Below, one piece after another: positions 40,341 to 48,801 of a stretch of 64,000 nt of DNA. The first letter of the stretch is position 1. Each line of letters starts with the position of its first letter. Under the pieces are notes generated by a model. That model made no database searches and had not been told where the DNA came from. It saw only the letters and a program-made list of their open reading frames with translations. A program made the position numbers and the translations under genes. This stretch comes from Candidatus Zixiibacteriota bacterium (lineage in GTDB: Bacteria; Zixibacteria; MSB-5A5; GN15; FEB-12), in contig JAOUBJ010000008.1 of assembly GCA_029860345.1 (NCBI GenBank), positions 1 through 64,000 of the forward strand, in the 5' to 3' direction.

Positions 40341-42992
40341 CTACAACAGAATGGCCAGCTTGCCGATCTGGACACGACCGTCGGGTGACTCCACCGTCCA
40401 GTAATACCATCCACTCACTGCCAACTGATGATTCTGTGTCACCAGATGCCAATCATGGTCGCGCGCGACCGGGTCGGCAGGATCGAAATCATGACGAATC
40501 TCACGCACCAGATCACCGTCGGGAGTATGGATTCTTATGATGCACTTGGGCGGCAGGTTGGTGAAGTGAATCGTATGTACGCGGTACTTGGGAAGGTCCG
40601 AGCGCGTCCGCAGTTCATAGCCCTTGTCTCGAAAGCCCGCATCGCCACGATACGGATTCGGATAGACATAGACATTGCCAAACTCGCCGGACGCTTCGGC
40701 TTCGGAGTTGATAGGGTACGCTTCGACCATAACATCGGTGATAACTGTTTCAAGAGCGTCAACCCCACCGGTGGGCGAGCCGAAATCGAAAGCCGTGACG
40801 CTCACCCAATAGGGTACCGTTGGCAGAAGATTCTCGATAGTATACTCATACTCAAAGAACTTCAGGCTACTATCCTCAGTGTAGTAATCGTCGGTCAGTT
40901 CGTCGACAGGTATCCCTCTGGGGTCCGGGGCTTGCGGGAAGCGTTTTCGAATTGGCATGTCTTCCGGGTATTGAGTCGTATTGAAATCGTGCGGGACGAA
41001 GTAAAACACTGAGTCACCGAACTCCCGGTGGAAGAAGGGTCGGCTGTGGGGGTAATGGAGAGGGTGGAAGCTTGAATCGTCGCACGGATTAGAACCGCCG
41101 CCGTATAAACAACGCAACTCACGGAGCGTGAATGGAACATCCATCAGAACAAAACCGGGTTCCGGGAAACCGATTTCGTCCACACGTTCGTTGTCCCAGG
41201 TGTAGCGGTCGTAGTTTTCACGGTCGTACGATGCCACCACAGAGAAGCTTGCTTTACGATTGTCGCGTCCGATATAGATACGATAACCTTCGAAGTCGGC
41301 AATGCCCGAAAAGACATCCTTCTCGGTTTCGGATCGCTGGCCGTTAATCCGGACGTGTAACCCGCGAACAGTCGGCGTGACCCAGAACTCCGGGGCCGGT
41401 GGGGGCGACGCACCTCGAAAATCCGGAACGCCGTCGCCCCGATACCAAAAAGTGTCGGCTTCGGTCAGGAGCCATCCACTGTCAGACAGCGTCGATTCCA
41501 CACCACACACTCTGAACTCACCCCGATAACCGTCATTGTCGGTGTCATAGCCGGGGTTATCATATATCCAGCGCGCCCACCTGGCATTGAGCGCCAAATC
41601 AGAGAAGTCGACATTGGAGTAGTACTCGTAAGGGCGGTCAGGCAAATTGTCGGCATTGAAAAGGTCGGAGTGGAAGTTTTCGCCCAGCACAGTCGCAAAG
41701 GAAAGCGGAAGCGAAGCGTATGGACCCACCTGGAAGGGACCATACGACAACAAGTACTGCATTCCTCCCCCTTGCGCCACCCCGTCGGCAATTTCCGGGC
41801 CCGGATACGGCCATGTTTGATGGCCCGGTGCGATACGTCCGGTGCGCACCTGATCATAGTCGAACTCTTCATTGGACATGACGAAGTACTTTTCTGCATC
41901 CGTGTATGGTACTCCTGTGCCACCGCTTTCAAATCTCCTGTAGTGGTCGCGTGACTGAGGGCCAAAGTCAGTCCCGCCCCAACCCCATGTCCACCAGTTG
42001 TACGAGAGGTCCCAGTCGGCGGAGGGTGACCGCAGGATTTCAGTACCGGCGACGCTAAAGATCGACCGACTCAGCAACCATGTAGCCCCCCCGTACCACA
42101 GCCGTTCGGCTCGATATAACCACCTCCTCGGTGGGACATACTCATACCAATCTCCATCGGCGTCGGCCGCCCAGGCCAGGTTAAGTGTATCATCAAATTC
42201 GCAACCCCGGTGCGATGGGAAGGTGCGCAGAAAACCACAAATGTCGTCACCGTACCCCCCTGCGAAGCCTACGGAGGAAGTCACAAATAGTCCAATGTAT
42301 ACATCCTTTAGCGGTCGGTAATCCATGTTTTCGATCTTGAGGTCGTACAGCACAAAGTCCTCTGCGTATTGGTAAGACCAGGCATACGATTTTTGAGTAA
42401 CCTTGATGCCTATCGGTTTGGGACGCCGTGAGCCCCACGCCCATCGGTGAAGAGACTCCAGGGTGTCATAGTAAACGGCGATAATATCTTGCTCAGAGTG
42501 AGCTCCTTCATATTCGGGTGACTCGGGGTCCAGAATCGAACGGCGCTCCATCTGTCCGGATGGCGCAAAATCCGGTGCAAACTCACTTCGCCCCCACCAG
42601 TCATCTTCACCGCTTGTCACCAGAGTATCAATTCCCACAATCGCGCCCACCCACAGGGCAGCACTATGGAGATGTTCAAGCCCCGTTTGTTTCGGATACT
42701 CGCAGACCCATTGAGGAGCATCCCAGTTGATTATTTCAAAACAACCCCCATACCCATCCCCATACCTTTCTTTCATCACAAATCCGCCTGGACGGCCGAC
42801 ATTTGATACGGCCAGCTTCAGTTTGCCGACATTGTGGAATGTGTTGCAGTAAGCCGGTTCATCGACCAGACTCATCCCGCTGGAAGGGGGGTTGTCCCCG
42901 GCCGGAGAGCGAGCAGATACGGTGGTGACCGTCAGCAAAAAACAGCATACGACCGCTCGGCAAAGAGCCGGAAATCGGGATTGACTCAACAC
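40341..42992 (-). CDS. Large secreted protein with FlgD/T9SS-like C-terminal domain (paralog B)
   Basis: The 883-residue protein shares with paralog A (32925) the motifs SYAWSYQYAEDFVLYDL, DFSDLALNARWARWIYDNPG, DGVPDFRGASPPPAPEFW, FEGYRIYIGRD and the end ... IRIHTPDGDLVREI ... VSGWYYWTVESPDGRVQIG. The start is GTG 42992, because aggagg lies just upstream; it gives VLSQSRFPALCRAVVCCFLL, a signal peptide. It is probably exported and processed at the C-terminus. The two paralogs enclose a 4.8-kb block with different envelope proteins. Confidence 0.86.
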   Translation of the reverse strand: MLSQSRFPALCRAVVCCFLLTVTTVSARSPAGDNPPSSGMSLVDEPAYCNTFHNVGKLKLAVSNVGRPGGFVMKERYGDGYGGCFEIINWDAPQWVCEYPKQTGLEHLHSAALWVGAIVGIDTLVTSGEDDWWGRSEFAPDFAPSGQMERRSILDPESPEYEGAHSEQDIIAVYYDTLESLHRWAWGSRRPKPIGIKVTQKSYAWSYQYAEDFVLYDLKIENMDYRPLKDVYIGLFVTSSVGFAGGYGDDICGFLRTFPSHRGCEFDDTLNLAWAADADGDWYEYVPPRRWLYRAERLWYGGATWLLSRSIFSVAGTEILRSPSADWDLSYNWWTWGWGGTDFGPQSRDHYRRFESGGTGVPYTDAEKYFVMSNEEFDYDQVRTGRIAPGHQTWPYPGPEIADGVAQGGGMQYLLSYGPFQVGPYASLPLSFATVLGENFHSDLFNADNLPDRPYEYYSNVDFSDLALNARWARWIYDNPGYDTDNDGYRGEFRVCGVESTLSDSGWLLTEADTFWYRGDGVPDFRGASPPPAPEFWVTPTVRGLHVRINGQRSETEKDVFSGIADFEGYRIYIGRDNRKASFSVVASYDRENYDRYTWDNERVDEIGFPEPGFVLMDVPFTLRELRCLYGGGSNPCDDSSFHPLHYPHSRPFFHREFGDSVFYFVPHDFNTTQYPEDMPIRKRFPQAPDPRGIPVDELTDDYYTEDSSLKFFEYEYTIENLLPTVPYWVSVTAFDFGSPTGGVDALETVITDVMVEAYPINSEAEASGEFGNVYVYPNPYRGDAGFRDKGYELRTRSDLPKYRVHTIHFTNLPPKCIIRIHTPDGDLVREIRHDFDPADPVARDHDWHLVTQNHQLAVSGWYYWTVESPDGRVQIGKLAILL

Positions 42993-43270
42993 GCAGGACC
43001 TCCTCTGTCTAAGTACAGCGCTCGGGTCAGTGAGGCAGGAGGTGGAACTTGCCACAGTCAGAGTCTGTAGCAACGCATGCTCAAGCTAAGGCTATAACCA
43101 CGCTTCAACAAGGGATTTGTGGAGGAGTTTGTTGATTATGCAGAAGCACAATTGTGCAAACTTCCGCAATCGACTTCACGGCTGCGCCATCGCAAGGGAG
43201 AGTATTCTACTGTCTCACATAAAGATACGCAAGTCGTCTAAAGGGGCACACTAATTGCATTGTGGAAGGC
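42993..43270. other. Divergent spacer between paralog B and the holA operon
   Basis: There are no hairpin repeats here. The interval must contain the promoters for the gene of paralog B and for the hypothetical/holA operon. I cannot assign boxes with confidence. aaaggggc (about 43238) precedes the plus-strand gene by about 20-30 bp. Confidence 0.45.
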
Positions 43271-43651
43271 ATGGAGTGCTTCTTCGGTTCGTATGAGCTA
43301 CCGTCCGATAACCAGCTGGCCAAGAGCGCGGTGGTGACTTTTATCATCCCGGATATCGGGATATCGTTTAAGGCGCCGTTTTCCGGAGCCAATTCGGACC
43401 ATTCCGACTTTGCCTCGCTACTGGCTTTGCTCGAATTCATCGACAGTAATCAGAAGTACTTTTCCAACCACACCTACCAGATATTTGGAAACAACCACCA
43501 CGTCATCAACGCCGTGAACCGTGTCGAACATCCGCCCGGTGAATTCGCCAACCTTTTGGAAAGAGCGTTGGACTACCGTTCCAAATATCGCTTCTCTCTC
43601 GACTGGGTCGCCGCCCGCGACAATCCGATCTTCGATCAGCTTTTTGATTGA
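43271..43651 (+). CDS. Hypothetical protein upstream of holA
   Basis: A 126-residue protein (ATG 43271; a GTG nine bases earlier is also open). The sequence alternates beta strands and helices: VVTFIIPDIGISFKAPFSG, then LLALLEFIDSN, YQIFGNNHHVINAVN, and ends with SLDWVAARDNPIFDQLFD. The pattern of a strand, an acidic turn and the closing V-A-A-R-D-N-P-I-F-D is reminiscent of RNase H-like folds in which cell-wide 'reverse transcriptase-like' proteins end. I would not rest weight on it. It is 31 bp upstream of holA and probably in its operon. Confidence 0.65.
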   Translation: MECFFGSYELPSDNQLAKSAVVTFIIPDIGISFKAPFSGANSDHSDFASLLALLEFIDSNQKYFSNHTYQIFGNNHHVINAVNRVEHPPGEFANLLERALDYRSKYRFSLDWVAARDNPIFDQLFD

Positions 43652-43682
43652 CGCCATCATCCTGCCGGGAGTATAATCATAT

Positions 43683-44663
43683 ATGATAACTCCCCGGACA
43701 CTGAGGACCGAGGTATCCGCCGGTAAATTTCATCCCGCCTACTATTTTTTCGGCGCCGACGACTACCGCATTGTCGAGGCACAGAAATTTCTGGTCCACA
43801 GTTTCATGCCGGACATGCTGAAACTGACCAATTGCCGCAAGATGGATGCTCGTAAAGCTTCATGCACCGAAGTACTCACCGAGCTGGCCACCCTGCCAAT
43901 GCTTGGTGAAAAACAGGCCGTGATTGTCTCGAACTTTCAAAGCTACAAACCGACCGAAGTCGACAGAATCCTGAAGATGCTCACACCAGCCGACCCCAAC
44001 CGTCTGGTCATCCTGTCCTCTCCGGTGGCCAAGGCGCCCAAGAGCAAGTCCGCTTTCATCAAAAAGATGAACAGTCTGGTGCAGGTAGTCGAATTCAAGA
44101 AGATTGCCCAGGAGGACGTGAAGAAAACGATTCGCAGTCGGCTGCAAAAAGTCGAAATAGGGATTGAGCCCCAGGCTTTGACCTTGCTCTCGGCGTTAGT
44201 GGCTGGTAATCTCGGGCCGATGGAGGCTGAGATTAACAAGCTGATCAACTACAAGCAAGCCGGCGAAACGGTGACCGAGGAAGATATCTCATCGGTCTGC
44301 TCCGGTTATGCCGACTACAGCATATTCGCGTTGGCCGATGAGATCGTGGCCGGGCGAACACAGACGGTGCTCAAGATGATCGACGGGTTGATTGCCGACG
44401 GAAACGCCCCCTTTGTCATCGCCTCACTGTTGCAGGCCCATTTTATCAGCCTCTACCTTGTCAAGAGCGGCAAAAAGCCGTTGGGCAATCGGAGTTTCCT
44501 GGTTGCTAAGTTTCGTCAGCAAGCCGCCCTGTATGACCAGAGTCGCCTGGAACGGATTATTATCGAAATCGCCGCCACCGATGCCGAGTTTAGAAAACAA
44601 GCCCTAAGACCTGAGGCGGCGCTTGAGATTCTGGCCCTGAAAGTGATCGGCGGCAAGTTTTAG
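43683..44663 (+). CDS. holA: DNA polymerase III delta subunit
   Basis: The delta subunit opens the beta clamp in the clamp loader. The 326-residue protein has the N-terminal pattern PAYYFFGADDYRIVEAQKFL, the walker-less AAA+ fold (VIVSNFQSYKP, RLVILSSPVAK) and the C-terminal collar with EINKLINYKQAG, DISSVCSGYADYSIFALADEI and helices from about 210 on. Length is usual. The next gene, for an ECF sigma factor, begins at the very next base after its stop codon. Confidence 0.9.
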   Translation: MITPRTLRTEVSAGKFHPAYYFFGADDYRIVEAQKFLVHSFMPDMLKLTNCRKMDARKASCTEVLTELATLPMLGEKQAVIVSNFQSYKPTEVDRILKMLTPADPNRLVILSSPVAKAPKSKSAFIKKMNSLVQVVEFKKIAQEDVKKTIRSRLQKVEIGIEPQALTLLSALVAGNLGPMEAEINKLINYKQAGETVTEEDISSVCSGYADYSIFALADEIVAGRTQTVLKMIDGLIADGNAPFVIASLLQAHFISLYLVKSGKKPLGNRSFLVAKFRQQAALYDQSRLERIIIEIAATDAEFRKQALRPEAALEILALKVIGGKF

Positions 44664-45266
44664 ATGGATGAAACTTCTCCGGAAGAAAAGGCCGGATCGC
44701 CGGTAAACAAAAGTGAGGCCGCCACCAGCGAGCGCAGCCTGATTGAGGCCGCACAAAACGGCGACCAGAGAGCTTATGGCCTGCTGATTCGCAGCCACCA
44801 GAAGCGGCTGTTTCGATTTGTTTACGGTTTGTTGGGTTCATTTGATGCAACCGAGGATATTGTGCAGGAAGCATTTGTCAAAGCGTATCAGGCCATCGAC
44901 CGGTTTGACCTGAACCACAGTTTCTACCCCTGGCTGGCCACCATTGCCCGCAACACTGCCTTCAACCTGTTGGAACGGGAGCAGAAAAAAGAATCGCTGG
45001 AACAACTGCAGGAAAAAGGCTTTGAGCCTGAGTCAACTCAATTGGGCCCTCTGGAGAATCTCTTGAACGATGAGACGCAAAAGAGGTTCTATCAAGCGGT
45101 TAAGGCATTGCCCGACAAGTTTCGCGCAGTGTTTGTGATGCGTCATTTTGAGGACCAAAGCTACACCGAGATTGCCACCTTGCTCAAAATACCGCCCGGA
45201 ACGGTCGACTCGCGATTGTATCGCGCCCGCAAGATGCTCGTAGACAGTCTGAAGGACCTGTTGTAA
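44664..45266 (+). CDS. ECF-type RNA polymerase sigma factor
   Basis: A 200-residue sigma factor of the RpoE type with region 2 (about 25-100: FVYGLLGSFDATEDIVQEAF, YPWLATIARNTAFNLLEREQ) and region 4 (about 135-200: LPDKFRAVFVMRHFEDQSYT, EIATLLKIPPGTVDSRLYRA). It starts immediately after holA with no gap and ends 1 bp before the anti-sigma gene. So its expression is tied to holA transcription, unless an internal promoter exists. The paired membrane protein downstream implies regulation by an envelope signal. Confidence 0.93.
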   Translation: MDETSPEEKAGSPVNKSEAATSERSLIEAAQNGDQRAYGLLIRSHQKRLFRFVYGLLGSFDATEDIVQEAFVKAYQAIDRFDLNHSFYPWLATIARNTAFNLLEREQKKESLEQLQEKGFEPESTQLGPLENLLNDETQKRFYQAVKALPDKFRAVFVMRHFEDQSYTEIATLLKIPPGTVDSRLYRARKMLVDSLKDLL

Positions 45267-45267
45267 A

Positions 45268-46647
45268 ATGAACCACGGATACTATCAGGATAGACTCTCG
45301 GCCTACTTCGATCAGGCTCTCACCGGTGAAGAGATGCAGATGATCAAAGAGCATCTCACGTCTTGCGCCGAGTGTCGAGCCCGGCTGGATGATCTGGCCC
45401 GGTTAGACAGCCTGATCGAGGACAAGGCCGGACTGGGTGAGTCCGATTATTGGGAAACTGCTGCCCGCAAGATCGAAGACCGACTCACTGTAGCTGAGGA
45501 ATCCAAAGTAACCGTTGTTCGTTCAGGATGGTTCGGATTGGGGTGGAAACTGGCCGCGGCGGCGGCTTCGATTGCGGCCTTGACCTTTGTCGCCCTGCAT
45601 GAAGGAGAAATCCGGGATACCGCAATCAAGTCCGATGAATCCTCAGGGATCGGGAAGACAAGTCCACGCACTATCATGGCCCCACCGACACCCGACACCG
45701 GGCTCCTTGAGGCGCGAGATGAGATCGACGCCGTCGGCATGACCGACGAGTCAGAAGTAACGCCCGAGTCTGCGGCTGAGCCGGATGCGCGTAAAGCGGC
45801 ACCGTCCGACGAACCGGCGGCTCCCCCGCCCGTTGATGTTTCGGCGGAGAGTGATGTGATAACAGAACTCAAGGATGCAGAGGCCGCCGGGCGAGGTGTC
45901 GACAAAAAACAGAAAGCCCCGTCCAAATCTGAGGATGTGACGTCAGCACTCGAAGCGGATGAACAGCCGGCTGAGTCGGTCGATGAGCTACTGGAATCAG
46001 GAGCTGGTGTGGTTACCGATGCCGATGGTGATGTTTTCATCCGAGGCGGCCGGGCTGGAGAGGTCGTGTATATCGTTGACTCTGCACCTCCAGACTCAGC
46101 CAGGAAGGAGGTAGCTGATACCTATCTGACCACCTCTGCCACCGATTCGCTTCGCTACACTCTGGACCTGGGTCTATCCCGGGACGTGGATGGGCCGTTG
46201 GACTTCCCCGGTTCAAAAGAGGCCTACCAAAACTACCCCACAGGCAGTATCGATCTATCGGACATAGCCGTAATCCCCCCGGAAGCCGAAGCAAAACCGG
46301 ATACGACTAAGAGCCTGGACGACTGGCGAGCGGTGCGAGATTCACTGCAACCGTATTTCGCGGATAAGCAGTTGGTATATGGCCTGAGGGCACAAAAGTC
46401 TATAGAAGCCACGGACGGGTCGGCATCGCCACCGGCTTCCCCTGCCCCCGTAGTCGACACCGTGGTGTCACCCAGGCAACTGGAACGATACCTGGAAGCA
46501 TGTTACAAGATTGCCGAATTGACCGACCGAGAAAGTGAGTACGACAGCGCCTTGGTCGTTATAGAGAAACACGCCAGAGACAGATACTCACCGGCACGGC
46601 ATCGGGCCCGTCATTACCTCGACCTGATCGATGAGCTTCAAGAGTAG
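45268..46647 (+). CDS. Anti-sigma factor with zinc-finger domain and TonB-plug-like segment
   Basis: A 459-residue protein. Residues 1-60 are a zf-HC2 anti-sigma domain (YFDQALTGEEMQMIKEHLTS + CAECRARL, with His and two Cys zinc ligands). One membrane helix follows (about 92-110, LAAAAASIAALTFVALHEGE). After a long acidic, Ser/Ala/Pro-rich linker (about 130-245) come SVDELLESGAGVVTDADGDV and FIRGGRAGEVVYIVDSAPP. This string looks like the start of a TonB-dependent receptor plug domain. A helical C-terminal tail ends it. It should hold the sigma factor at the membrane and sense an outer signal. Confidence 0.88.
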   Translation: MNHGYYQDRLSAYFDQALTGEEMQMIKEHLTSCAECRARLDDLARLDSLIEDKAGLGESDYWETAARKIEDRLTVAEESKVTVVRSGWFGLGWKLAAAAASIAALTFVALHEGEIRDTAIKSDESSGIGKTSPRTIMAPPTPDTGLLEARDEIDAVGMTDESEVTPESAAEPDARKAAPSDEPAAPPPVDVSAESDVITELKDAEAAGRGVDKKQKAPSKSEDVTSALEADEQPAESVDELLESGAGVVTDADGDVFIRGGRAGEVVYIVDSAPPDSARKEVADTYLTTSATDSLRYTLDLGLSRDVDGPLDFPGSKEAYQNYPTGSIDLSDIAVIPPEAEAKPDTTKSLDDWRAVRDSLQPYFADKQLVYGLRAQKSIEATDGSASPPASPAPVVDTVVSPRQLERYLEACYKIAELTDRESEYDSALVVIEKHARDRYSPARHRARHYLDLIDELQE

Positions 46648-46667
46648 TAGCCTGACGGTACTGGAAA

Positions 46668-46693
46668 CCCTCTGAGTCTGAAGACTCAGAGGG
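46668..46693. repeat. Hairpin after the anti-sigma gene
   Basis: A perfect 11-bp stem, ccctctgagtc/gactcagaggg with a 4-base loop, 20 bp after the stop codon. No T-run follows, so it is not a standard terminator. It could stabilise the transcript or be another mobile hairpin repeat. Confidence 0.6.
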
Positions 46694-46770
46694 CACAAGG
46701 AACTACGCACCGGACTCCACCTCATGGTGAGCGGAGTCGAACCATGAACGCTTGGTAAGATTCACCCTTC

Positions 46771-46862
46771 GACTCCGCTCAGGGTGAGGTGGGTACTCCG
46801 CTCAGGGTGAGGTGGGTACTCCGCTCAGGGTGAGGTGGGTACTCCGCTCAGGGTGAGGTGGG
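46771..46862. repeat. 23-bp tandem repeat, four copies
   Basis: The unit tgggtactccgctcagggtgagg recurs at a 23-bp period. It is a tandem expansion of the right half of the family 'cttcgactccgctcagggtgag'. No gene crosses it. Confidence 0.88.
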
Positions 46863-47134
46863 TACTGTCTGTTCACGTTCGTCGGTGGTGTTGGGCGACC
46901 TCGCCCGACACCGGTAAGGCGACAAGTCGCTTCCTTGGGCTTGGCGCGTCGTCACTTTCTGCCAAGCCGTTGCCGGGAAGTCCTCGGGTCTTGTATTAGT
47001 GCTGTCAGGCCAGTCGCCCGACAGCCATAATAATCTCATGCTGATTCCCGCCTGTAAAACGGTTGAACTTCCTCAGTTAATCCACGTACCTTATAACCAG
47101 AGACAGGCTTACCTTATCTTCAGGAGCTGTTGCT

Positions 47135-47587
47135 ATGGAAAAACGTTTGTACCGGTCGGAAACCAACAAAGTCATCTCCGGGGTTTGTGGCGGATTGGGG
47201 GAGTACTTCGAAGTCGACCCGGTCCTTGTCCGGGTAGTGACCGTGATTCTGACCTTAGCCACCGGCGTGGCGATTTTTGCCTATATCGCCGCCTGGATTA
47301 TCGTCCCGTCGCGTGAGGGGCAAGCCGAATCGGAAACTCCAGTCGCCTCAGAACCGAAATCGGATACATCGTGGCGCAAGTATCTCCCCGGGCTGGTGTT
47401 GATAGGTATCGGGGCGGTGCTTTTGATTCGTGAGAGTTTCTACTGGTTTGATTGGTCGGAGTTCTGGCCGGTGTTGATGATTCTGGCCGGGTTAGCTCTC
47501 ATTTTCAGACGGGGCAGAAAGAGTGACACACAACCTGCTGCTAACAACGGCAGTGCTCAACCGTCTAACGGAGGGCCGATCACATGA
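47135..47587 (+). CDS. PspC-domain membrane protein
   Basis: A 150-residue protein. Residues 3-62 are a PspC domain: RLYRSETNKVISGVCGGLGE, then YFEVDPVLVRVV, with a membrane helix (TVILTLATGVAIFAYIAAWI). Two further helices follow (about 85-102 and 110-125). PspC proteins take part in envelope stress responses. It has caggagc as ribosome site and overlaps the next gene by 4 bp (ATGA). A linker of polar residues ends the protein. Confidence 0.93.
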   Translation: MEKRLYRSETNKVISGVCGGLGEYFEVDPVLVRVVTVILTLATGVAIFAYIAAWIIVPSREGQAESETPVASEPKSDTSWRKYLPGLVLIGIGAVLLIRESFYWFDWSEFWPVLMILAGLALIFRRGRKSDTQPAANNGSAQPSNGGPIT

Positions 47588-48483
47588 CGCCGGCGCGATT
47601 ACGTTGGGGTACCCTGCTGGTTACGGTCGGCCTGCTGTTACTGTTGCGCAACATGGGTGTTTTCAACGATGACATCTGGATTGCGCTGCTGGTTTACTCG
47701 CCGCTGGTGTTGATCGCTATTGGCTTAGAGAAGATATTCACCCGCACCCGCGTCCAGATTGTTTCATATCTGACCTCGGCCTTTCTGCTCTTCGGCGGAC
47801 TGGGTATAGCCTTCTATTCCGGGTCGGGAGGTTACCAAAGCAGCTTCTTCACCGAAAGCAGTCACACCACCCGCTACGAACCGGGGCTTAGAACCCTTCA
47901 AGCCGAGATCGCATTGGACGGTACCAACCTGACTATCAGGGATTCAGGCGATGATCTCGTGTACGCCGAGTTTGACCGCTTTACCCGAAAAGCGGTAATC
48001 ACGGAACTCTTCGAGGGTAACACGGCCAAGATAGCCCTTGAGAGCAAACCGCTGGCCTTCTTCGGCGGCGCCTTAAAGATGGATATCGAAGAGGACCTGG
48101 ATTGGCGGGTCTGGTTCAATGAGAAGACGCCATTGGACCTGGTTCTAACCGGCAGCGAATCCGACATGCACCTGAACCTGTCGACCACGCCGCTCAAACA
48201 TTTGAACCTGAATACCGATGACGCTACTATTTATCTGAAGATTGGCGAGCTTGAGCCGTTTGTACGTATCGTCGTGGACGGCAGGGACTCCAGGTTCAAG
48301 TTGCGCATTCCCCAGTCGGTCGGTCTGAGGGTCCGTGGCTCCGAGTATCGCAGTTATCTTGAACGACTGGGCTTGATCGGCGATGATGACACCTTCCAAA
48401 GCGATGGCTATGACAGCATGAAAACCCAGATCGAGGTTGATCTGGACGAGCGGCTGTCATCTCTCTCGATAGATTATTTCTAA
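47584..48483 (+). CDS. LiaF/toastrack-like membrane protein
   Basis: A 299-residue protein: N-terminal hydrophobic hairpins (about 5-90, LLVTVGLLLLLRNMGVF, LLVYSPLVLIAIGLEKIF, YLTSAFLLFGGLGIAFY), then a beta-helix-like domain (about 105-299) of repeated LNLNTDDATIYLKI-type strands. This is the LiaF/DUF4097 'toastrack' arrangement, often paired with PspC. Translation is coupled to the PspC gene. Together they likely sense or buffer envelope stress. The operon ends with an intrinsic terminator. Confidence 0.85.
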   Translation: MTPARLRWGTLLVTVGLLLLLRNMGVFNDDIWIALLVYSPLVLIAIGLEKIFTRTRVQIVSYLTSAFLLFGGLGIAFYSGSGGYQSSFFTESSHTTRYEPGLRTLQAEIALDGTNLTIRDSGDDLVYAEFDRFTRKAVITELFEGNTAKIALESKPLAFFGGALKMDIEEDLDWRVWFNEKTPLDLVLTGSESDMHLNLSTTPLKHLNLNTDDATIYLKIGELEPFVRIVVDGRDSRFKLRIPQSVGLRVRGSEYRSYLERLGLIGDDDTFQSDGYDSMKTQIEVDLDERLSSLSIDYF

Positions 48484-48510
48484 GCCTGCAAAGGCATAGT
48501 ACGCTCCTGT

Positions 48511-48538
48511 AGGGGACACTCCGGTGTCCCCTTTTTTT
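48511..48538 (+). terminator. Rho-independent terminator of the PspC operon
   Basis: A 9-bp stem aggggacac/gtgtcccct with a tccg loop is followed by seven T. It lies 28 bp after the stop codon. Confidence 0.9.
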
Positions 48539-48747
48539 ATGTGCTGGAAGCAGGGCGGGTCCGTCCTCGCCCGCGTGCCGCGGCGTGAACCCGCCAAACC
48601 GTCAGGCTGGACGCAGAGTGGGTGTCGGGCGGAGTCGCCCAACACCACCCGGCAATATCCGCAGGCGTTGTGCCGGCCGAGTCTTCAGACTCGGCTGTAG
48701 CACTTCCGCAGCAAAAAAATGTGACCCTCTCCCCCGGCTCTGGACGT
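48539..48747. repeat. Hairpin repeats upstream of nrdJ
   Basis: Three different hairpins in a row: ggcgggtccg...gaacccgcc (48554-48595), ggtgtcgggcggagtcgcccaacacc (about 48620-48646) and gccgagtcttcagactcggc (48676-48695). There is no gene here, and no B12 box is seen. Confidence 0.75.
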
Positions 48748-48753
48748 TATAAT
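48748..48753 (+). promoter_or_regulatory. Possible -10 box for nrdJ
   Basis: A perfect TATAAT about 50 bp upstream of the ATG. No good -35 element is present at 16-18 bp spacing, so an activator or extended -10 recognition would be needed if it is used. Confidence 0.35.
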
Positions 48754-48801
48754 AGATAGAGACCATCGGACCGATATAGTCAAGGACGACGGAGTCATAA
48801 T

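Larger units (their letters stand above)
46648..47134. repeat. Repeat-rich spacer upstream of the PspC gene
   Basis: Besides the hairpin at 46668-46693, it holds the 23-bp tandem array at about 46771-46862, a ggtgttgggcgacctcgcccgacaccg hairpin (46886-46912) and a gctgtcaggccagtcgcccgacagcc hairpin (about 47000-47025). The last 90 bp before the gene are repeat-free and likely hold its promoter. Confidence 0.7.

Noticed and set aside
48484-48801. Cobalamin riboswitch upstream of nrdJ
   Set aside because: Expected for a B12-dependent enzyme, but no B12-box-like sequence is seen. The gap is filled by hairpin repeats and a terminator.
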